A DNA stretch of 64,000 bases from Dysidea avara (taxonomy: Eukaryota > Porifera > Demospongiae > Dictyoceratida > Dysideidae): NCBI RefSeq assembly GCF_963678975.1, contig NC_089278.1:9575479-9639478 (forward strand). The letters run 5' to 3'. The notes beneath the pieces were generated by a model, which was not told where the DNA came from, made no database searches, and saw only the letters and a program-made list of their open reading frames with translations. Both the position numbers and the translations under genes were made by a program. Shown here in pieces: positions 60,801-64,000 of this stretch. The stretch's first letter is position 1. Every line of letters starts with the position of its first letter.

Positions 60801-63800
60801 TTGTATCGAGGATCGGAGTATGGACATTTTGATGGAATGCACTTTCTCTTTCTGTAAGAAATTCCACCTCCACACTTTTTGCTACATACAGTCCATTCCT
60901 CCCAATCTCCCCAATATGGTTTCACTATTAGATTAGTGCATTAATTATTATTTTTTACACTATAGTGATGATTACATACCTGGACAACATTGCTCATTGC
61001 ATTTCTTCTCTTCATAATCATTGCCATCACATTTGTTGTATCGAGGATCAGAGTATGGACATTTTGATGGGATACACTTCCTCTTTCTGTAAGAAATTCC
61101 ACCTCCACACTTCTTGTTACACACAGACCATTCCTCCCAATCTCCCCAATATGGTTTGACTACAAGAATGCATGTAATGAACAGCCGGTTATAATATTAT
61201 TATGGCGAACAGACCTGGACAGCACTGCTCATTGCATTTCTTCTCTTCATAACCATGTCCAGTGCACTTTTTAACATAAGGATCCGGGCACTTGGATGGG
61301 TAGCATGTTCTCTTTCTGTAGGAAATTCCACCACCACACTTCTTGCTGCATACAGACCAATCCTTCCATATGCCCCAATATGGTGGTTCTGAGTAGCATG
61401 ATCATAGTAATCAAACAGGCTAAATTATAAAGTTTGTGTAACTCACTGCGACAGCAATCTGTGTTACATGGTATGTATCTCTTAGACTCTCCTTCACAAT
61501 ATTCCTTTCCTCCACACTTAGCCTTGATGCAGACTCTAGAAGAAACTCTGTAGCCACCACCACAGCTTTTGCTGCACAAGCTAAATGAACTCCATGAACT
61601 CCATGTTGCATCAACTAAGAAACAGGAATATAGGTAAATTGCTTGTAAACACTTTGATCACTTCACATACATACCTGGACAACATTGTGTACCACAAGAT
61701 TCTACTTCTTGGTTACTACCCACACACCTCGGTGCAGCATAGTTGTAAGTTCTTTCACATTTTCTTCGTCTATAGCGGCGCCCATAGCCTCCACAAGTTG
61801 AAGTACAGCCACTCCACGAACCCCATGAAGCCCATGTGAAGTATACTGTTAGTTTAAATAGTAAAGCCATTCATCTTAAGTGTTAATCACTTACCACAAC
61901 TAGATTTGAAACATTTTTTGATTTCATGTCCCCTTCCTGGACATAGGAGTTTAAGTGATTGGTAGAAGGATTGGTTATTAGAGGTATCCACTTCTATGGA
62001 ACTAGCAGACTTCTTGTCTGCCTCAGCTGGGTCATCTCCACTGGAGATAATATCATCCTCTGATGGATGCAGTGTTGGATTTTCATCATCTGAGCTGCTG
62101 CCCTTCACTACATCTTGGTGAGAATGGCTGTTGTAGGGATTAAAACAAGCAGTGATTTTATTCTTGAACATACCAGACTTGTACTTGTACAGTACTCATG
62201 GTTTACCTGTATGGACAGTTTCCTGAACTGACACAAGAACGATGTCTTTGTTGTACACCTAATCCACATCTTTTATTGCAAAAACTCCATGAACTCCAAC
62301 TAGACCATGATACTACACATTTTCCTAATAATTAAGAGAAAAGCATTCAGTTATGTGGAATGCATTCTAAAGAAGCCACCGGATACATTAGATTTGTGAA
62401 TGAGAATACCTCAGATTTGTGAATGAGAATACCTCATGCAGTTACCTATTAGTTATTAAGCTAGCTACAATAAATGGCTATGTATTCATGCTCAGCTATG
62501 CTACACTAACATACACTAATAAAATACCTGTGCTGTAAGTACTAGTGGCCAGGCCACATATGGCAAATGCTGTCAGCAGCAGCAGGTGCCAACTCCTCAT
62601 CTTTAGAATATACTATATATATCACTGCAACTTGTATAGGTTAGCAGCAATATGACAGATCCTGGAATAATGCAACTGACTGCAACTTTGCTGGGTATTT
62701 ATAGCCATAGTAGATGTCATGGGTGGGACAGTCATTATGGGGTGTATTCCTATCAACGATGTCATTCATTTGCACTGCTTACATAGTTAGGTAAAACAAC
62801 TTGTATCAATTTGTCTATGTGGTGATGCATGATGAGTTCTTCTGTAGTTCAATATTGCGGTTAGGTAATGTTAAAGCAGTACCAATGTAGTTTAAGGTAT
62901 TCATGGCTTAATATAATAACAATTATAGTGTGGAAGTCTAGACATAAGTTTTCTCAGTTTGCCCATGGAATCAATGAGTTGCTATAGGTGTATCTGTTAC
63001 TGCACTTAACAGGTTATGTGCTAATATGTGTTAATGGCATATCATTTAACACTTTTGTTTAGGGGTTGGCAAGTCAAGTATTGCCACATGTCTAGCTACT
63101 GCCCTAGCTAATTGTGGAAAGAAGGTACAACTTGTTATTATGATTAATTCTTTAATTATGCCATAATAGGTTGGCATTGCTGACTTGGATATCTGTGGAC
63201 CATCTGTACCTAAAATGATGGGAGTTGAAGGACAGAAAGTTGTCAATTCTGATTATGGTTGGGTACCATTAAGGTTGGTTGTTAACAACTTAAACAATAT
63301 GAGCCCATATTATAGTTGTATGTAAGGTATATATTATGTTGATGTTGTATCTGTTAGTACTTAATTAGGAGGAGTACATATATATAAACTATGGCTACAT
63401 AGCCTACATGCATATTAAATTTAGTGTTTTAAGTGTTTTGAATACACTGTGTGTTGTGGTACACACACATTATTTGTATACACAATTTCACTGATTAGCA
63501 AACTACTATAGTCACATTAACCAACTATAAGTGAGTTTGTATGTGTACTTGTGTAGGTCACCTAACCATGACATTAAGGTAATGTCTGTAGGCACCCTAC
63601 TGGAAGACATTGATTCTGCGTAAGTGACTTTATCATTAATCCCCTGGTAGCCCCATTGTTTTGGGCAGACTATTAGCTTCGTATCCTCTGTTGTTTTCAG
63701 AGTTGTCTGGAGAGGACCTAGAAAAACAGGTACACACAGATGCTGCTGTCTTCTTTCTCAATAGCTAGTGTCTTACCACAGCTCTCATTAAACGGTTCAT

Positions 63801-64000
63801 TAAAGATACTTTTTGGGGACGATTGGATTACTTAATTTTTGATATCCTTTTGTAACAAGATTAGCTGAACAGCATATTCACCTTCACAGATGAATTTTCA
63901 TTCCTTGACTGTAGTTCCTAAAATACTCCACCAGGAACATCTGATGAACACTTGTCAATCATAAAAATATTGACTAATGCACGACCAGATGGAGCAGTGA
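54883..64000 (+). CDS. NUBP1: NUBP1, cytosolic Fe-S scaffold P-loop ATPase (partial, runs past window end)
   Basis: Exons read as 54883-54942, 55450-55513, 55681-55764, 63063-63124, 63170-63273, 63557-63619, 63701-63729, 63782-63841 and 63923 onward. The N-terminal cysteine motif is present (ANICQGCPGRDLC, with an earlier Cys in VVGCPSE), as in NUBP1 rather than NUBP2. The deviant Walker A motif GKGGVGKSS is split between exons 3 and 4. IADLDICGPSVPKMMG, VVWRGPRKT and DTPPGTSDEHLSI follow. NUBP1 works with NUBP2 to assemble 4Fe-4S clusters for cytosolic and nuclear proteins (family knowledge). Intron 3 (55765-63062) contains an entire opposite-strand TSP1-repeat gene, and the intron at 63842-63922 looks U12-type. 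The C-terminal part with the CPxC motif lies outside the window. Confidence 0.95.
55939..62600 (-). CDS. Secreted protein of about 25 TSP1 modules, one module per exon, nested in NUBP1
   Basis: The start at 62598-62600 gives a signal peptide (MRSWHLLLLTAFAICGLATS). The first TSP1 exon (about 62207-62332) has WSSWSSWSFCNKRCG. A serine- and aspartate-rich spacer exon (about 61896-62120) follows, then 24 more exons at about 230-245 bp spacing, each one thrombospondin type 1 module in symmetric phase 1-1. The consensus is YWGDWEEWSVCSKKCGGG, then ISYRKRKCLPSKCPYSD, and ends YEEKKCNEQCCPG. The last module (55941-56150) has DCSVSCGYGQQRRERKC and the stop is at 55939. There is no transmembrane segment, so the product is probably an extracellular matrix or secreted recognition protein. 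WEEW fits the C-mannosylation motif. Five internal units are near-identical at DNA level. The gene lies wholly inside NUBP1 intron 3 on the other strand. Confidence 0.93.
58695..59915. repeat. Five tandem 244 bp exon-plus-intron units, nearly identical
   Basis: Donor sites at 58757, 59001, 59245, 59489 and 59733 are exactly 244 bp apart. Each unit is a 180 bp TSP1 exon plus a 64 bp intron (with AATAATAATAAAAATATTTG), and both parts repeat almost without change. The exon at 58513 is a sixth member whose downstream intron differs. The identity of introns as well as exons points to recent unequal crossing-over. Confidence 0.96.
59957..60207. mobile_element. Small inverted-repeat element in a TSP1-gene intron
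   Basis: TAGGACTCAAACGAATA at the left and TATTTGTTTGAGCCCTA at the right are imperfect inverted ends about 250 bp apart, with AGCGAATATTCG-like words inside. It explains why the intron between the modules at 59733 and 60280 is several times longer than its neighbours. A hAT-like MITE is likely. Confidence 0.7.
63842..63922 (+). other. Candidate U12-type (minor spliceosome) intron in NUBP1
   Basis: The 5' end is ATATCCTTTT, the exact U12 donor consensus. TTCCTTGAC at 63901-63909 matches the U12 branch site, with the presumed branch adenosine at 63908, about 14 bases before the 3' splice site. Joining TTTG to ATACTCCACCAGG restores the invariant DTPPGTSDEH motif in frame. The implied 3' end is AA rather than AC or AG; the ATA shared by both junctions leaves some freedom in the exact cut. 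No GT-AG pair gives an in-frame join here. Confidence 0.75.

Noticed and set aside
63838-63925. Ordinary GT-AG intron at the NUBP1 DTPPG codons, using GTAACA and CTGTAG
   Set aside because: That join gives a stop or the wrong frame and destroys the invariant DTPPGTSDEH motif, so the U12-type reading is preferred.

Overview
The window looks like nuclear DNA of a sponge, most likely a demosponge. The genes are unmistakably metazoan: ADAM10, SLMAP, an alpha-2-macroglobulin/TEP protein, omega GSTs, NUBP1, KIN17 and TSP1-repeat proteins. They are packed tightly, with many short GT-AG introns, 40-190 bp divergent promoters and AT-rich spacers full of small inverted-repeat elements. The assignment rests on gene style and content only; no species marker is present.

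Layout. 1-1215 is spacer. 1216-5275 (+) is an SLMAP homologue with FHA domain, coiled coils and tail anchor. 5421-9222 (-) is KIN17. 9223-11932 holds a nested foldback element and a tRNA-like SINE. 11933-19091 (-) is a many-exon thioester protein with an intact GCGEQ motif. 20783-21292 (-) is an intronless dual-specificity phosphatase, divergent from the first of three tandem omega-class glutathione transferase genes (21409-23609, 23877-26544, 29194-30180, all +). A transposon (28230-29004) and a relic of an ADAM10 last exon (about 27075-27270) lie between the second and third GST genes. 31488-35340 (-) is ADAM10, divergent from a small secreted or surface orphan gene (35526-38393, +). 39317-49879 (+) holds a family of small PH-domain genes: one intact (41587-42360), one frameshifted (44741-49879) and two relics. 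49880-54247 is gene-poor and carries a LINE tail and foldback elements.

The last 10 kb are the most unusual. A small basic orphan gene (54248-54841, -) is divergent by 41 bp from NUBP1 (54883 to beyond the window, +). The 7.3 kb NUBP1 intron that splits the Walker A P-loop contains, on the opposite strand, a complete gene for a secreted protein of about 25 TSP1 modules, one per exon. Five consecutive 244 bp exon-intron units of that gene are nearly identical, which points to very recent amplification. Near the window edge NUBP1 has what looks like a U12-type (minor spliceosome) intron starting ATATCCTT.

Across the window, more than ten copies of a short motif (core TACTCTAATAGARCAGTCA) lie in spacers and introns on both strands and are not explained by any feature I can name.

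No operon logic, CRISPR array, rRNA gene or convincing tRNA gene was seen, and no retrovirus-like or capsid-bearing element was recognised. Exon limits were read by eye from splice sites and protein similarity remembered from the families, so small errors in individual exons are possible.
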